A stretch of 21,537 bases of DNA from Lentzea aerocolonigenes (GTDB taxonomy: Bacteria > Actinomycetota > Actinomycetes > Mycobacteriales > Pseudonocardiaceae): contig NZ_JYJG01000418.1 in the NCBI RefSeq assembly GCF_000955955.1, positions 1 through 21,537 on the forward strand. The letters run 5' to 3'. How positions within the stretch are numbered: the stretch's first letter is position 1; each line of letters opens with the position of its first letter. Positions 8,248 through 16,931 of this stretch are shown piece after piece. The notes beneath the pieces were generated by a model, which had not been told where the DNA came from, did no database searches, and was given only the letters and a program-made list of their open reading frames with translations. A program made the translations under genes and the position numbers.

Positions 8248-9045
8248 TCAGGAAGACACGGTTTCGCTCAGCGACTCCCGCTCGGCCGCAGCCCACTTCT
8301 CCATGTCCATGCTGGGCTTCCCGACGTTCAACAGCCGCGCCACCTTCGACCGCAGCGCCACGAACCCCTCATCGGTCCGCGTCGTCACCTGGTTCCGCTC
8401 AGCAGGCAACGGCACCTCGAGGTCAGCCACCAGCCGAGCCGGAGACCCGGAGAGAACCAGGATCCGGTCCCCCAGGTACACCGACTCGTCGATGTCGTGC
8501 GTGACCACGAGAACGGTCGTGTCGTGCTCCCGGCGCACGCGCAGCAAGAGGTCCTCCAGCTCGAACCGGGTCTGCGCGTCCACCGAGGCGAACGGCTCGT
8601 CCATCAACAACAACGAGGGCCGGTAAGCCAGAGCGCGCGCGATCGCCACACGCTGCTGCATGCCACCAGAGAGCTGCCACGGCCGCTTGCGAGCAGCCGC
8701 ACCAAGACCCACCCACTCCAAGGCCTCAGCGGCACGTGCGCGCCGTTCAGCGCGAGGAAGGCCCCGCAGCGGGAACTCCACGTTGCCCTGCACCGAGAGC
8801 CACGGGAAGAGCGAGCGCGAGTAGTCCTGGAAGACCACGGCCAGGTGCGAGCCGTTCAACGAGACGTCGCCGCGAGAGGGCGCGACCAGACCGGAGATCG
8901 TGCGCAGCAGTGTCGACTTGCCACACCCCGACGGGCCCACCACGCACACCAGCTCGCCGGCGCGCACGGTGAACGTGAGGCCGCCGATGGCCTCGTGGTC
9001 GCCGTAGGTGTGGCCTAGGTCGGCCACCTCAAGCATGTTGCTCAT
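8248..9045 (-). CDS. ABC transporter ATPase, SsuB/TauB-like (NitT/TauT class)
   Basis: 265 aa, ATG start with GAGGAG about 7 nt upstream, overlapping the preceding permease by 17 bp. All nucleotide-binding motifs are intact: Walker A GPSGCGKS (37-44), Q-loop VFQD (Gln73), signature LSGGMQQR (125-132), Walker B LLLMDEP (145-151), D-loop SVDA, and H-loop His183 in VTHD. FQD followed by LFPWLSV is typical of the SsuB/TauB group, which energises import of sulfonates, nitrate, pyrimidine precursors, aromatic acids and others. It is expected at the inner membrane face as a dimer, probably driving a heterodimer of the two upstream permeases. The substrate cannot be told from the ATPase. Confidence 0.93.
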   Translation of the reverse strand: MSNMLEVADLGHTYGDHEAIGGLTFTVRAGELVCVVGPSGCGKSTLLRTISGLVAPSRGDVSLNGSHLAVVFQDYSRSLFPWLSVQGNVEFPLRGLPRAERRARAAEALEWVGLGAAARKRPWQLSGGMQQRVAIARALAYRPSLLLMDEPFASVDAQTRFELEDLLLRVRREHDTTVLVVTHDIDESVYLGDRILVLSGSPARLVADLEVPLPAERNQVTTRTDEGFVALRSKVARLLNVGKPSMDMEKWAAAERESLSETVSS

Positions 9046-9796
9046 CCCGACTCCTCGGTTGCCACGCCAACACCCTGCGTTCCACCGCGAGCAGCGCGGT
9101 GTTGAGTCCGTAGCCGAGCACGCCCAACAGGACGATGCCGGCCCACATGCGCGTGTAGTCGAACTCGCGCTGCGCCTGCATGAGCTGCGAACCGATGCCG
9201 TTGTCCGTGCCCACGAGCTCGGAGATCACCATCAGCACCAACGACAGAGAAAGCGAAACCCGCAGGCCCGCGAAGATCTTCGGGGAGGCAGCGGGCAGCA
9301 CCACGCCGAGAACCCATTGCCAGCGCGGGATCTGGAAGACCGCGGAAGTGTCCACTTTGGTCACGTCGACCGAACGGGCACCGTCCACGCTGTTCAGCAG
9401 CACCGGCCAGATGACGCCGAAGACGATCGTCGCGAGCTGCATCGAGGTGCCGCCGCGGAACAGCAGCAGGAACACCGGCACCAGCGCGGGCGGCGGGATG
9501 GAGCGCAGGAACACCAGCAGCGGGCCCGCGTACTCCATCGCCCGGTCCGAGCGGCCCAGCGCGAGCCCGAGCGACACACCGATCAAGGAAGCGATCGCCC
9601 AGCCACCCAGCAATCGCTCCACGGACGGCACCACGTGGTCGAAGAAGTTCGACGGCTCGAGTACCCACCACTCCCACGCAGCGGAAACGATGAGAGACGG
9701 CGGCGGGAAGAACGGGTCGTCGGCGAGCCAGCCGAGCACCTGCCAAACGACAACCAGACCGGCGAACACAGTCCACCGCTGCAGGAACTTGGTCAC
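9029..9796 (-). CDS. ABC transporter permease, SsuC/TauC-like
   Basis: About 255 aa, a BPD_transp_1-type membrane protein with about six hydrophobic segments (first: FAGLVVVWQVLGWLA; later VFLLLF, IVFGVIWPVLL, LVLMVISELVG, IVLLGVLGYGL). The EAA-loop region is VDTSAVFQIPRWQWVLGVVL followed by PAASPKIFAGLRV, as in SsuC homologues. I prefer the GTG at 9796, which overlaps the upstream permease stop as GTGA; a TTG at 9808 adds four residues but has no ribosome site. It is the second permease of the operon and overlaps the ATPase start by 17 bp. Confidence 0.9.
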   Translation of the reverse strand: MTKFLQRWTVFAGLVVVWQVLGWLADDPFFPPPSLIVSAAWEWWVLEPSNFFDHVVPSVERLLGGWAIASLIGVSLGLALGRSDRAMEYAGPLLVFLRSIPPPALVPVFLLLFRGGTSMQLATIVFGVIWPVLLNSVDGARSVDVTKVDTSAVFQIPRWQWVLGVVLPAASPKIFAGLRVSLSLSLVLMVISELVGTDNGIGSQLMQAQREFDYTRMWAGIVLLGVLGYGLNTALLAVERRVLAWQPRSRDEQHA

Positions 9797-10536
9797 CAGG
9801 CCACCCAACGCCGGCGGACGCGTTCCAGGCCGTTGTTCAGCAGGACGCCGATCACGCCCGCGACCACGGTGCCGACCAGCACCTGGTCCATCCGGCCAGG
9901 CCCGCTGCGGGCCTCCATGATGAAGTAGCCGAGGCCCACCTGGCTGCCCGCCATCAGCTCCACGCTCACCATCACGACCAGCGCGGTCGTCGCCGCGAGC
10001 CGGATTCCGGTGAGGACGAACGGCAACGCGCTGGGCAGCGCCACGAAGAACAGCACGCCGAGCCGGCCCGTTCCGAAAACCCTTGCTGTGTCAACGAGAA
10101 GCGGGTCAAGTTCGTCGAGCGCGTAAATGGTGTTGAACAGGATCGGCCACAGTGCCGCGTACACGGCCAGCGTGATCTTCGTTTCCGGGCCGAAGCCCAG
10201 CATCACCAGCGCGAGCGGAATCAGTGCCACAGAAGGGATCGGGCGCAGGAACTCGATGACCGCGCGCGTCGCGTGGCGAACGGCCGGGACGCTGCCGAGC
10301 ACGAGTCCACTCGGCACCGCGATGGCGATCGCGATCACGATGGCGATCAGCAGTGCCAGAACTGTTGCCACGACATGACGGATGAAGTCGGGCGAAGTCA
10401 GTTGCGTGACCAGCTCACCGAACACGACGGACGGTGGCGGCAGCGATTCCGCAGGGAGGAGCGGAGAGCGTCCTAAGAGCTCCCACAGCACGAGAAACCC
10501 GGCGATGCCGAGGAGTCCCCTTGTGAACGCACGCAC
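9793..10536 (-). CDS. ABC transporter permease, SsuC/TauC-like (first gene of the operon)
   Basis: 247 aa with a GTG start. It is paralogous to the following permease: SLPPPSVVFGEL near the N-terminus parallels PFFPPPSLIVSA there, and it has the EAA-type loop LLVDTARVFGTGRLGVLFFV then ALPSALPFVLTGIRL. Around six hydrophobic segments are visible, including a very long one VLALLIAIVIAIAIAVPSGL. Two distinct permeases suggest a heterodimeric channel, less usual in this class, where one SsuC-like subunit often forms a homodimer. No strong ribosome site is seen; the upstream promoter places transcription at or next to the start codon. Confidence 0.9.
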   Translation of the reverse strand: MRAFTRGLLGIAGFLVLWELLGRSPLLPAESLPPPSVVFGELVTQLTSPDFIRHVVATVLALLIAIVIAIAIAVPSGLVLGSVPAVRHATRAVIEFLRPIPSVALIPLALVMLGFGPETKITLAVYAALWPILFNTIYALDELDPLLVDTARVFGTGRLGVLFFVALPSALPFVLTGIRLAATTALVVMVSVELMAGSQVGLGYFIMEARSGPGRMDQVLVGTVVAGVIGVLLNNGLERVRRRWVAW

Positions 10537-10542
10537 TCGGTC

Positions 10543-10571
10543 ACCCTAGAGAGTGGATCTCCCGTTCACAA
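10543..10571 (-). promoter_or_regulatory. Predicted promoter giving a leaderless mRNA for the permease operon
   Basis: On the minus strand a -35 box TTGTGA (10566-10571) is separated by 17 bp from a -10 box TAGGGT (10543-10548, matching TAnnnT). Only six bases lie between the -10 box and the GTG start, so transcription should begin at or beside the GTG. Leaderless mRNAs with this layout are common in actinobacteria. It sits in the 71-bp gap after the STAND gene. Confidence 0.6.
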
Positions 10572-10607
10572 TGCGTGCTTGCCCAACTCCAGGTTGTTTC
10601 CCACAGA

Positions 10608-13346
10608 TCAGCGCGATCCGCACACCTTGACGCGCTCCACTTCGCCGAAGCTCTTCACCCATTCGGAGTCCGAGAGCCGTGCTTCGTCTTTTTCACACAT
10701 CTTCTTGATGATGCGACTGGCGTCGAGCACGTACGGCAGCAACTCGGGGTTGTCCGCCCCGGAGCGCACCAGGAAGTCGCCGTACTGCGGCCGGTACATC
10801 GGCTGCACGCCCCGGCCCTGCCCCGTCACGTACGCGAGCCGGTCCGCCGGGCGCCCGGACGTGTACAGCTGCTGCACCTCGAAGATGTTGTCGCGCACCA
10901 CGGCCACGCGACCGTCGTCGGTGAACGTCACGTGCGCGGTCGACCGCGTCACGCTGTCGATCGTCGCGCGCAGCACCGGGGCTCCGCTGGGCACGCGCTG
11001 CCAGACCTGGACGATGCCCTGCGGCGAGTGCTCGACGGCGAGCCAGCGGCCGTCGCTGCTGTAGGTGAGGCTGTGGACGTAGACGTTCTGCGGCAACGGC
11101 GGCGCGGCGGGCGCGAAGGTGCCGCCGACGGCCCAGAACTCCAGGGTCGTGGTGCTCTTGGCCGCGTCCCACACGCCGGTCGCGAGCTCACGGCCGTCGT
11201 AGCTCAACGCCATGATCCCGGCATCGCGCACCGACGCGGGCAACGGCAGCTGGCGCGGGTGCCTCGGGTCGCCGAGGTCGTACAGCGTGGTGCGCTCGGT
11301 GCTGTCCGGTGTCGGGAGGCCGAGCTCGTCCACCCCGCCGATCTTGCCGGCGAGCCGCGAGCCGTCCGCGCTGATGTCCATGACCCGGAACCGGTCGTCG
11401 AGCGCGGTGAGGTAGGTGATGTCGTTGGCGCTCTTGACGTCCCACAGGTGCTGACGGCCGGTGGCGTCCTGCGTGACAGCGCGGTGCTCGGCCAGCTTGA
11501 CGACCGTGTGCCGGTCGAAGAACCGCTTGCCCGGCAGCGCACGGCCCTCGTCGAGGCTCCACACGCGGTCGGTGCCGTCCTCGTCGGTCACCGCGGCCAG
11601 CTCGCCGCGCGGCGCGACCTGCACGCTCGCGTTGTCCGCCGGTGTGCCGGTGAACGGGATGCCGTGGGTGACCGCGTTGGCCAGCCGCAGCACCTTCTCG
11701 GCCTCGATCGACGGGTTGACCGTGTAGCCGACCAGCGCGTACTTGTCCGCGTACGGTTGCCGCTGCTCCATCAGCGCCTCGGACTCGGAGATCGCCTTGC
11801 CGCCGAGCTCGCGGTCGTTCAGCTCGGTGATCTTGCGTTCGTTGGCCAGCGCGTAGACGACGGTGCCGGGCACGAGTGCGATCAGCACGGCCATCACCGC
11901 GATCAACGCCGTGGAGCGCCGCGTCTCGCGCCTGGTGCTGATGTCGACGAACCGGCGTTCCTGCGCGGTCAGGAAGTCGCCCAGGTCCTTGGCCTTGCGC
12001 AGCCGCGCACCCCGGTAGAGCGCCAGCGGGTCGCGGTCGCTCGCCTCCCACAGCTCGATCGCGGTGACGAGCTGCTGGTGCGTGCCGAGGTTCTCGCGTT
12101 CCTCGTCGATCCACTCGGTGAGCCTGGGCCAGCGCAGCACCGCGTCGTGGGCGAGCGCGACGCCGTCCTCGGTGATCGTGACCAGCCTGGCCTTGACGAG
12201 CAGGTCGAGCAGGCGCGCGTCGATGTCGAGCTTGCGGGTTCTGCGTTGCACGATTCCGTTGCGCTGCACGGAAACCAGCCGCAGGAAGACTCGTTTCGCC
12301 GCTCTTCGGTCGTCCTCGCTCAAGCCCTCGAAGAAGCTCGTCGCCGCCCGCGCGACGACGTGCTCGATGCCGCCGGCCTCCTCGAACCCGGCCTGCGACA
12401 GCGTCATGCCGCGTTTGCGCCGCCATGTCTCGGTGAGCGTCTGCTGCACCAACGGCAGCGCGTGCTGGTTCGCGGCGTCCGCGACCAGCCGGGCGATCAC
12501 CGCGGTCTCGACGGTCGCGCCGATCTTGGCGGCGGGCTCGGTGATCGCGCGGCGCAGCTGGTCCGCGCTCATCGGCTCGATGACGATCTCGTGGCCGCCG
12601 AGGTCCGCGCACCGGTCCCGCCGGTCCGCGCGGACCGCGACGACGACGTGCGGGCAGCGGGTGAGGGCGGAGACGAAGTCCTGCTGACCGAGCGCCTTCT
12701 CGAAGTCGTCGACGAGCAGCGTGAGACCGGGCCGGTGCTGGCGGATCCGCAGCCGGACGTGGTCGGGGTCCTGCCGGAACTCGGCGGCGAGCTGCTCGCC
12801 GGTGGTGTTCTCGAAGACCTCCGCGAGGGCGGCGGCCAGGTCCTCGAGCGCGTGCTCGCCGGGCGTGATCACCACGGCGTCGTCGAAGGCCGGCTTGAGA
12901 CCGGCGGCGAGCAGCGAGGTGCGGCCCGCACCCGATGCTCCGACGAGCACGGTGAGCGGTTTGGTCCTGGTCGACTCGACGATCTGCTCGACGAGGACCT
13001 CACGCCCGAAGAACCTCTTCGCGTCGTCCTCGCCGAACGGTTCGGCGCCCGGATACGGTGCGTTGGGATGCAGTGGCAGAGCGTGTTCGGCGGCGAGCTC
13101 ACGCCACCTGCGGGTCCAGGGCGCGGGATCGCCCTCGCAGGCCCGCACGAACGCCAGCGTCAGCGCGAGCGACGGGAGCTTGCGCCCACCCGCCGCGTCG
13201 GACAACGCCGTGGGCGAGTAGTTGGCCCGCCTGGCCAGCTCGCGATAGCTCGGTTTGCCGGCCTGGTCACGCAGTCTGCGCAGGTCACCGGCGAACTTCA
13301 GCAGCGCGGTGTCCTCCGGACCCAGCGGTCGTTCCCCTCGTGGCAT
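10608..13346 (-). CDS. HTH-STAND-WD40 membrane regulator with degenerate NTPase motifs (paralogue 1)
   Basis: 912 aa, ATG start with GGGAGG well placed upstream. Order: helix-turn-helix of the HTH_31 type (about 15-60), nSTAND1-like NTPase (about 110-340), winged-helix region (LAHDAVLRWPRL, 398-409), basic stretch RRETRR then one membrane segment (about 478-500), a propeller-like repeat domain with weak WD40 character (TYSSDGRWLAVE, VTFTDDGRVAVV), and a C-terminal module with two Cys spaced 24 apart around SEW. Compared with its two paralogues, Walker A is GASGAGRT (136-143) with Arg142 instead of Lys (codon 12921-12923), DQFEE is DDFEK (213-217), and VRADFYG is VRADRRD. ATP binding or hydrolysis is therefore probably lost or changed. 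The family acts in signalling; ligands are unknown. It is the most downstream of the three. Confidence 0.9.
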   Translation of the reverse strand: MPRGERPLGPEDTALLKFAGDLRRLRDQAGKPSYRELARRANYSPTALSDAAGGRKLPSLALTLAFVRACEGDPAPWTRRWRELAAEHALPLHPNAPYPGAEPFGEDDAKRFFGREVLVEQIVESTRTKPLTVLVGASGAGRTSLLAAGLKPAFDDAVVITPGEHALEDLAAALAEVFENTTGEQLAAEFRQDPDHVRLRIRQHRPGLTLLVDDFEKALGQQDFVSALTRCPHVVVAVRADRRDRCADLGGHEIVIEPMSADQLRRAITEPAAKIGATVETAVIARLVADAANQHALPLVQQTLTETWRRKRGMTLSQAGFEEAGGIEHVVARAATSFFEGLSEDDRRAAKRVFLRLVSVQRNGIVQRRTRKLDIDARLLDLLVKARLVTITEDGVALAHDAVLRWPRLTEWIDEERENLGTHQQLVTAIELWEASDRDPLALYRGARLRKAKDLGDFLTAQERRFVDISTRRETRRSTALIAVMAVLIALVPGTVVYALANERKITELNDRELGGKAISESEALMEQRQPYADKYALVGYTVNPSIEAEKVLRLANAVTHGIPFTGTPADNASVQVAPRGELAAVTDEDGTDRVWSLDEGRALPGKRFFDRHTVVKLAEHRAVTQDATGRQHLWDVKSANDITYLTALDDRFRVMDISADGSRLAGKIGGVDELGLPTPDSTERTTLYDLGDPRHPRQLPLPASVRDAGIMALSYDGRELATGVWDAAKSTTTLEFWAVGGTFAPAAPPLPQNVYVHSLTYSSDGRWLAVEHSPQGIVQVWQRVPSGAPVLRATIDSVTRSTAHVTFTDDGRVAVVRDNIFEVQQLYTSGRPADRLAYVTGQGRGVQPMYRPQYGDFLVRSGADNPELLPYVLDASRIIKKMCEKDEARLSDSEWVKSFGEVERVKVCGSR

Positions 13347-13361
13347 GCCGCCTCCCGGCCG

Positions 13362-13395
13362 GATTGTCCACCAGAGGTTCGCCCTGCGTCTAACG
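13362..13395 (-). promoter_or_regulatory. Upstream motifs of STAND paralogue 1
   Basis: On the minus strand TGGACAATC (13362-13370) stands 15 bp before the ATG, and CGTTAG with GGGCGAAC lies just upstream (13377-13395). Related motifs precede the other two STAND genes (TGAACAATG at 16671-16679, TGGACAATC at 19903-19911). They could be -10 elements (GACAAT/AACAAT) or operator sites for the proteins' own helix-turn-helix. Confidence 0.45.
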
Positions 13396-13400
13396 CCCCG

Positions 13401-13910
13401 CTAACCGGTCACCATCCGGACAACCGCTTGGTGATCGTTCAACCCCGCCAGCTGGAGCTGGAACACCCCTGGTTCGGGCGTCGGCGCGGGCTGCGGAGCG
13501 TTGTCCGGGTTGCAGAACGTGCCGGTCCCGCCACCCGTCCCGTCCAGGTAGAACTTCATGATCGACCCGCAGGTGCCCTTGAGCGTGCCGGACGCCGTGC
13601 CACCGCTCGCGAGCTGCAGCTCGAACTCCAGCCCGTCGTCAGCGACGCTCTTCACGACGAAGCTGTTGCCCGCGACGGCGATCGTGACGGGCTCGCCGAT
13701 CGAGATCTCGCAGCTGCCGTCCGCGCACTGCGCGAAGTCCTTGCCGTCCTTGGCCGTCGGCTTCGGTGGCGTGGTCGTCGCCGGCGCGGTGGTGCTGGTC
13801 GTCGTCGAGGTCGTGCTGGTGGATTGCGGGGTGCTCGAGTGCTGCTCGGTGCCGCAACCCGCGAGGGCGAGGGCTGCGGCGAGCACGCCGGCGGTGCGCA
13901 AGATCGGCAT
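13401..13910 (-). CDS. Small secreted lipoprotein of unknown function
   Basis: 169 aa with an ATG start. The signal peptide MPILRTAGVLAAALALAGC ends in a lipobox LAGC (lipid Cys19). A Thr/Ser/Pro-rich linker follows (about 24-52), typical of wall-spanning spacers. A compact strand-rich domain comes next (about 58-169) with four further Cys (62, 67, 114, 133), enough for two disulfides. I do not recognise the fold family. It lies 37 bp after the STAND paralogue 2 stop and 54 bp before paralogue 1, same strand, so co-transcription is likely. Anchored outside the membrane it would meet the predicted outside propellers of the STAND proteins; this partnership is inference. Confidence 0.85.
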   Translation of the reverse strand: MPILRTAGVLAAALALAGCGTEQHSSTPQSTSTTSTTTSTTAPATTTPPKPTAKDGKDFAQCADGSCEISIGEPVTIAVAGNSFVVKSVADDGLEFELQLASGGTASGTLKGTCGSIMKFYLDGTGGGTGTFCNPDNAPQPAPTPEPGVFQLQLAGLNDHQAVVRMVTG

Positions 13911-13921
13911 CGGGCGAACCT

Positions 13922-13946
13922 AGCGAGCGGGTTCTTGCAGCTCGCT
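13922..13946 (-). terminator. Intercistronic hairpin between STAND paralogue 2 and the lipoprotein gene
   Basis: AGCGAGC (13922-13928) pairs with GCTCGCT (13940-13946), 7 bp with an 11-nt loop, immediately after the STAND stop codon and 11 bp before the lipoprotein start. There is no U-run. It could be a weak terminator, a stability element, or partly mask the lipoprotein ribosome site. Confidence 0.35.
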
Positions 13947-13947
13947 T

Positions 13948-16665
13948 TCAGCCACGGCACGGCGGAGCGAAGTCGAGGTCGCCGAAGTACCGCTCCCACT
14001 CCTCGCGGGTCATCTTCCTGATCACCTGCTCGCAGATCCGCACCGCCGGATCGCGCAGGTCGACGTTCCACAGCCGCACGGCCTTGTCCGCGCCACCTGT
14101 CACGACCTCGTCGCCCTTGGGCGTGAGGCCGACCGCCGCGACCGGCCCGACGTGAGCGCGCAGCAGGGCCTGCTCGACCGGGTCCTGCTGATCCTTGAGC
14201 TGCCAGAGGCGCACCAGGCCGTCGTCCGTGGCCACCGCGACGCTGTCGGTGCCGAGCCACGCCGAGGTGATCGCACCGCCGCCGGACGGGATCTCGGCGC
14301 GCAGCACGGGATCGCGCGGATCGGTGGTGTCCCAGACGTGCACGGCCGTCGTGGCGGTGGTCAGGAGCAGGTTCTGGCCGGCGAACTGGGCTGATCCGGC
14401 GAACTCCTTGGTCAGGGACACGAGTGTGGGGCTGCGCGGGTCCGAGACGTCGACGAGGTGGACGGAACGGCCCGTGGTGGTGGCCGCGAGGATGTGGCCG
14501 TCCTCGCGGAAAGCCATGCCCGCCAACGGACCCAGGTCGAGCTGGGTGCTGAGCAGCAGTCTGGGGTGCTCGCGACGCAGGTCGGTCCAGAAGCTCAGTG
14601 CGCCGTCGTGGTCGGTCGTGACGAGAGTCGTGCCCTGCCAGGCGATCGCGGTGGCGCGGGCCGGGAGAACTGCGAGCTCGCGGGGTTTGCCGAGCGACAC
14701 GTCCACGACGCGCACGGCGCCGTCGTCGCCGGCGGAGGCGACCAGGCCGCCGGTCGAGTCCATGGCGAGCGCGGTCACGGCACCGGAATGCCTGGTGGCC
14801 TCGTGGGAAGTGCGCGGTGACGGCAGGTCGTCGAGGTCCGTCAGCTCCACCGTGCCGTCGCGGTGACCGGTGACCACCTGTTGCTGGGTCGGGCCGACGA
14901 CGAGTGCGGTCACTTCGGCTTGGGCGTTCCACAGGACCTGGGTGGGCACGTCCTCCTGGCGCAAACCGTTGCGCGCCTGGGACAACGGCACCAGCTGGTA
15001 GGCGCCGAGGGCCACCTGCTGGGCCAGATCGGGGTTGGTGGAGCGCAGCGCGGCGGCTTCTCCCACGGCTTTCAGGACGACTGCGGCGGCACGTTGTTCG
15101 GCGGCGGTTCTGCCGGCCTGCAAGGCGAAGACGGTCGAGCTGGCCGCGACGACGATCAGGGTGGCCAGTGCGGCGAGCAGCTGGCGCTGGCGGCGGGTGC
15201 GTCTTCGTGCGCTCGTGGAGACTTCTTCCTCGGCGGCGAGGCTGGCGGCCAGGAACGCGCGTTCCCTGGAGTTCAGGGCGAGGCCGGGCGGAACGTTCAC
15301 CAGCCGGCGGCCGCGGAACAACGCGCCGGGATCGCGGTCGAGTGACTCCCAGGTCTGCGTGGCGTGCGTGAGTTCGCGTTGTGCCTTGATGTTCTCGCGG
15401 TCTTCTTCGATCCACGCGTGCAGCGCCGGCCAGCTGCGGATCAACGCCTCGTGCGCCAGTTCGACGCCGTCGCGGTCGATGACGACGAGCCGGGCGGCGG
15501 CCAGTTCTCGCACGACGTCCTCGTCGGCTTCGAGCTCGTCCTTGTGGGCACGGCGTTTCGTGTCCTCGGCGGTGACGAGCCGGAGCAGGATCCGTTTCGC
15601 CTGCGCCTGTTGCGCGGGCGTGAGGCTGTCGAAGACCTCCTGCGCGGTACGGGCGACGGCGTGTTCGACGCCGCCCACCTCCTCGTACGCGGACAGCGTG
15701 AGCGTCATCCCGCGGCGGTGCAGCCAGGTCTCCGCGAGTGCGTGGGACAGCAACGGCAACACCGCGGCCTGGCCCACCGCGTCTGCCATCAGCCTGGCCA
15801 GCAACGAAGTCTCGATCTTCGCACCCGCGACGGCGGCGGGCTCGGTGATGGCGAGGCGCAGCTCGTCGGGCGTCATCGCGCCGACCATGACCTGGCTGCT
15901 CTTCAGCATCTCGACGAGCTCGGGATAGTGCGCGCAATGCCCGTAGTAGTCGGCGCGCACGCCGATGACGACCTTCGCGCAGTCCTTGAGCGCCGCGATG
16001 AGCCACGCACGCAGCTCCTCAGTGCGGCACAACGTGAACAGCTCCTCGAACTGGTCCACGACCACGAGGTGCTCGTGTTTGCGGTGCAGCGCGGCAGGAT
16101 CCGCCAGCTCCTCGGCCAGCTCCACCGCGTCCGCCCCGGTGAGCAACGCCAGCGCGACCGCGCACTCCTCCACGGGGTTCGCGCCGGGCGTGAACAACAG
16201 CACCGGTTCGCGGGTGCGGGCGATGAGACCGGCGCGCAGGAGCGACGACTTCCCCACGCCGGACGGCCCGAACACGCCCGTGAACCGGTTCGTCGTCGCG
16301 AGCAGCTCGGCCGTCAACCGCTCGCGCCCGAAGAACTTCGGCGCGTCACCGGGCTGGAACATCGCCAGCCCGACGTACGGGCTGTCGTTCGCCCCGTGCG
16401 GTGCCGACTCCGCGACCTCGTGCCACCGTCGCACCCACTCCTCCGGGTCGGCGTCGCAGGCTTTGACGTATGCCTTCGTCACCGCGAGGCTCGGCAGCTT
16501 CCGCCCACCGGCCGCCTCGGACAACGCGGCCGCCGAGTAGTGCGCCCGCCGGCTCAGCTCCCGGTAGGTGGGGCTGCCCGCCCGCTCCCGCAGCCGGCGC
16601 AGATCCGCGGCGAACTGCAGGAGACCGCTCTCGCCCTGGTCGAGAGGGCGTTCCCGTCTCGGCAT
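13948..16665 (-). CDS. HTH-STAND-WD40 membrane regulator (paralogue 2)
   Basis: 905 aa from the ATG at 16665, chosen because both paralogues begin MPRxERPLD at the same point; a TTG at 16701 would add 12 residues. HTH_31-like domain at about 15-60, linker SPYVGLAMFQ, intact Walker A GPSGVGKS (133-140), DQFEE (204-208), VRADYYG (236-242), winged-helix ELAHEALIRSWP (402-413), RRRTRRQR then a membrane segment (about 495-515), and WD40 repeats (LTPKGDEVVTGGADKAVRLW near the end). The C-terminal module has two Cys 24 residues apart around EEW. The basic residues before the membrane helix place the NTPase inside and the propeller outside by the positive-inside rule. Ribosome site weak; it may be leaderless. 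Role: probably a sensor-regulator, ligand unknown. Confidence 0.92.
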   Translation of the reverse strand: MPRRERPLDQGESGLLQFAADLRRLRERAGSPTYRELSRRAHYSAAALSEAAGGRKLPSLAVTKAYVKACDADPEEWVRRWHEVAESAPHGANDSPYVGLAMFQPGDAPKFFGRERLTAELLATTNRFTGVFGPSGVGKSSLLRAGLIARTREPVLLFTPGANPVEECAVALALLTGADAVELAEELADPAALHRKHEHLVVVDQFEELFTLCRTEELRAWLIAALKDCAKVVIGVRADYYGHCAHYPELVEMLKSSQVMVGAMTPDELRLAITEPAAVAGAKIETSLLARLMADAVGQAAVLPLLSHALAETWLHRRGMTLTLSAYEEVGGVEHAVARTAQEVFDSLTPAQQAQAKRILLRLVTAEDTKRRAHKDELEADEDVVRELAAARLVVIDRDGVELAHEALIRSWPALHAWIEEDRENIKAQRELTHATQTWESLDRDPGALFRGRRLVNVPPGLALNSRERAFLAASLAAEEEVSTSARRRTRRQRQLLAALATLIVVAASSTVFALQAGRTAAEQRAAAVVLKAVGEAAALRSTNPDLAQQVALGAYQLVPLSQARNGLRQEDVPTQVLWNAQAEVTALVVGPTQQQVVTGHRDGTVELTDLDDLPSPRTSHEATRHSGAVTALAMDSTGGLVASAGDDGAVRVVDVSLGKPRELAVLPARATAIAWQGTTLVTTDHDGALSFWTDLRREHPRLLLSTQLDLGPLAGMAFREDGHILAATTTGRSVHLVDVSDPRSPTLVSLTKEFAGSAQFAGQNLLLTTATTAVHVWDTTDPRDPVLRAEIPSGGGAITSAWLGTDSVAVATDDGLVRLWQLKDQQDPVEQALLRAHVGPVAAVGLTPKGDEVVTGGADKAVRLWNVDLRDPAVRICEQVIRKMTREEWERYFGDLDFAPPCRG

Positions 16666-16671
16666 CCCGTC

Positions 16672-16734
16672 ATTGTTCAGAGAACTTTGTTCAGCGGCCA
16701 ACGCCTGACCGTGAACAACCCGTTCGCCCTAACG
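16672..16734 (-). promoter_or_regulatory. Repeat motifs upstream of STAND paralogue 2
   Basis: Read on the minus strand: CGTTAGGGCGAAC (16722-16734), then CTGAACAAA (16686-16694) and CTGAACAAT (16672-16680), the latter two as direct repeats 14 bp apart, with the inverted repeat GTTCTCTGAAC (16675-16685) across them. A similar TTGAACAAC plus TGGACAATC pair at the same 14-bp spacing precedes paralogue 3. AACAAT ends six bases before the ATG, so it may be a -10 box for a leaderless start. The rest of the 266-bp gap to 16931 holds the divergent promoter of the small gene; nothing else was recognised. Confidence 0.5.
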
Positions 16735-16931
16735 TCGGCACATCAGTTCATTGGGGAAAGGCCCGGTGCTTTCGCCCCGAACCGGCGCCGGAGTGGCCGT
16801 GGGTGGCCTCGCGCTGCTGCCACCCACGGCTCAGATCCCATGTCCGCACTTGTTGTCAACCTCCGGACACCGACCGTGGACAACGAGACGTCCTTAAATT
16901 CGGTGATACCGATGACGAGGGGGCGCTCGCG

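Noticed and set aside
10575..14021. 1148-aa plus-strand open frame
   Set aside because: It runs antisense across two real genes (STAND paralogue 1 and the lipoprotein) and the gap between them; composition is typical of a shadow frame.
13652..16006. 784-aa minus-strand frame
   Set aside because: It is an alternate frame of STAND paralogue 2 and the lipoprotein, extremely Arg/Pro-rich, with no recognisable motif.
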